Shown: positions 13,896 through 15,104 of the stretch, in pieces
Layout of the letters: each line of letters begins with the position of its first letter
Position numbering within the stretch: position 1 is the stretch's first letter
Assembly: GCA_937915285.1 (NCBI GenBank)
Contig: CALDNG010000260.1
Span: 1 to 15,104 of the forward strand
Origin: an uncultured Desulfomonile sp.
GTDB lineage: Bacteria; Desulfobacterota; Desulfomonilia; Desulfomonilales; Desulfomonilaceae
Direction: 5' to 3'
DNA: 15,104 nucleotides
The notes under the pieces: model-generated
What the model was told of the DNA's origin: nothing
The model's input: the letters and a program-made list of their open reading frames with translations, nothing else
Databases searched by the model: none
Translations under genes and position numbers: made by a program

Positions 13896-15104
13896 ATGGA
13901 AAAAATATGGCTTAAATCTTACGCTCCGGGAGTTCCTGCATCAATAGATCTTGAAGATATCCCTCTGCACATAGCCCTCACCCGAACGGCTACGCGGACC
14001 CCAGATAATCCTGCATTGGCCTTTCAAGGCAAAATAGTAAAATATGGTGAATTGGATGCGATGGTGTCACGATTCGCTTCCGCTCTAAAGAATCTGGGTG
14101 TTGGTCCTGGTGACAGAGTGGCGTTATTGCTTCCCAACCTTGTCCAGACAGTGGTCGGAATTTATGGAGCGTTCAGGATTGGGGCCGTGGCTGTCCCCAA
14201 CAACCCACTCTATACCGACAGGGAATTGGAACTACAATTGAAGGATTCGGGCTGCAAATGGATACTGTGTATGGACACCCTGACACCGCGCGTGTTGAAG
14301 CTAAGGGAGAAGACTCAGATTCAGACGATAGTATCCTGTCACATTAATGAGTATTTGCCGTTCCCTCTGAAACAACTATTTCCGTACATAAAAAAAGACT
14401 TCTATCTTAAGACAACCGGTATGGGTAATGTTTTGGAATTTTCTACCCTTATCAGGAATAGCGAACCTACGACGTCCAACTACCCGGCAAAAATGGAAGA
14501 TACGGCTGTGATGATATACACCGGCGGAACCACCGGCGTTTCGAAAGGTGTAGAATTAACACACAGAAATCTTACATCAAACTGCCAGCAGGCCCGTGCA
14601 TGGACTACCGGAGTAATGGGTGACTCTGAAATTGTTCTCGGATGTCTGCCATTCTTCCACTCATACGGTCTGACTGCGGCCATGAACATGTCCATATACT
14701 ATGGTTGGCTCAATGTTCTGATTCCAAAGCCTGAAGCGCTGGCCATACTTAAAGCCGTTGAAAAGTACGGGGTCACCTTTATTCCAGGTGTGCCGACACT
14801 CTTTAACGCGATGATAAACCATCCGGAAACCGGCAAGTTTAACCTGAAGTCAGTGAGAGCGTGCCTATCTGCTGCGGCTCCTCTTCCTTTGGAGATTATC
14901 AAGGGGTTTCAGGAAGTCACCGGAATACAAATATCCGAAGCTTACGGTCTGACTGAAACGTCACCATGCACACATGCCATTCCTTTTGGTGGCAAGGTGA
15001 AGCCAGGTTGCATAGGGTTGCCGATTCCGAACACTGAAGCCAAACTCGTAGACATGGATAATCCCGACATCGAAGTACTTGAGTTTGGTAAACCAGGTGA
15101 ACTT
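13896..15104 (+). CDS. fadD: Long-chain fatty-acid-CoA ligase (FadD-like AMP-dependent synthetase), 3' partial
   Basis: Cytoplasmic or membrane-associated enzyme that activates fatty acids with ATP and CoA, the entry step of beta-oxidation. 403 codons are present, open to the window edge; full family members run to about 550 aa, so the C-terminal hinge and catalytic Lys lie outside. The N-terminus (WLKSYAPGVP, then PLHIALTRTA) is typical of bacterial FadD/LcfA proteins. Motifs are YTGGTTGVSKG (208-218, nucleotide loop, with Ser where Pro is common), LPFFHSYGL and EAYGLTETSP (348-357). The ATG at 13896 is preceded by GAGGAAT at good spacing. A 700-bp gap upstream holds palindromes that may control it. 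Chain-length preference, and whether the true substrate is fatty or another carboxylic acid, cannot be told. Confidence 0.92.
   Translation, partial: MEKIWLKSYAPGVPASIDLEDIPLHIALTRTATRTPDNPALAFQGKIVKYGELDAMVSRFASALKNLGVGPGDRVALLLPNLVQTVVGIYGAFRIGAVAVPNNPLYTDRELELQLKDSGCKWILCMDTLTPRVLKLREKTQIQTIVSCHINEYLPFPLKQLFPYIKKDFYLKTTGMGNVLEFSTLIRNSEPTTSNYPAKMEDTAVMIYTGGTTGVSKGVELTHRNLTSNCQQARAWTTGVMGDSEIVLGCLPFFHSYGLTAAMNMSIYYGWLNVLIPKPEALAILKAVEKYGVTFIPGVPTLFNAMINHPETGKFNLKSVRACLSAAAPLPLEIIKGFQEVTGIQISEAYGLTETSPCTHAIPFGGKVKPGCIGLPIPNTEAKLVDMDNPDIEVLEFGKPGEL

Noticed and set aside
1..15104. Search by eye for tRNA, rRNA, CRISPR repeats, transposase or integrase genes and attachment sites
   Set aside because: None found; all long ORFs are accounted for by housekeeping-type sensor, ligase, SGNH and transporter families.

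Overview
The window reads as a piece of chromosome from a mesophilic Desulfobacterota-type (deltaproteobacterial) bacterium, possibly a sulfate reducer or syntroph. This is inferred from gene content and style: a long multi-sensor GAF/PAS hybrid histidine kinase with a Cys/His-rich GAF domain, a PaaK-type CoA ligase, a LivKHMGF transporter and a FadD-type CoA ligase. No rRNA, tRNA, insertion sequence, CRISPR array or phage gene was seen, so the taxonomic call is soft.

Layout. (1) 3-3320, plus strand: the C-terminal part of a hybrid sensor histidine kinase (GAF-PAS-GAF-PAS-PAS-HisKA-HATPase-REC) whose N-terminus lies before the window. It converges on (2) 3465-4769, minus strand, a phenylacetate-CoA-ligase-like enzyme; a 12-bp inverted repeat at 3379-3410 separates the two. 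The ligase has a good sigma70-type promoter (4851-4879) and a leader of about 75 nt. In that leader two mutually exclusive pairings either expose or cover its Shine-Dalgarno sequence. (3) 4916-7224, plus strand: two different membrane-anchored SGNH/GDSL-like proteins in tandem. (4) 7506-12356, plus strand: a complete livK-H-M-G-F-type ABC uptake cassette, with a 232-bp gap containing a strong stem-loop between the binding protein and the permeases. (5) 12357-13895: a gene-poor stretch with two small ORFs (a 52-aa charged protein and a 57-aa CCHC zinc-finger-like protein). It also holds a minus-strand promoter-hairpin-terminator unit that looks like a roughly 60-nt small RNA, and palindromes upstream of (6) 13896-15104, the first 403 codons of a fatty-acyl-CoA ligase that runs off the window.

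How the parts may fit. Two acyl/aryl-CoA ligases flank a LivKHMGF transporter. In anaerobic degraders such transporters sometimes import aromatic or other carboxylic acids rather than branched-chain amino acids, so a carboxylate uptake-and-activation neighbourhood is a reasonable but unproven reading. The SGNH pair looks like a separate cell-envelope module.

The items most worth a second look are the switch-like leader of the PaaK-type ligase, the candidate small RNA at 13531-13589, and the nested palindromes before the FadD-like gene. All three rest on sequence reading alone.
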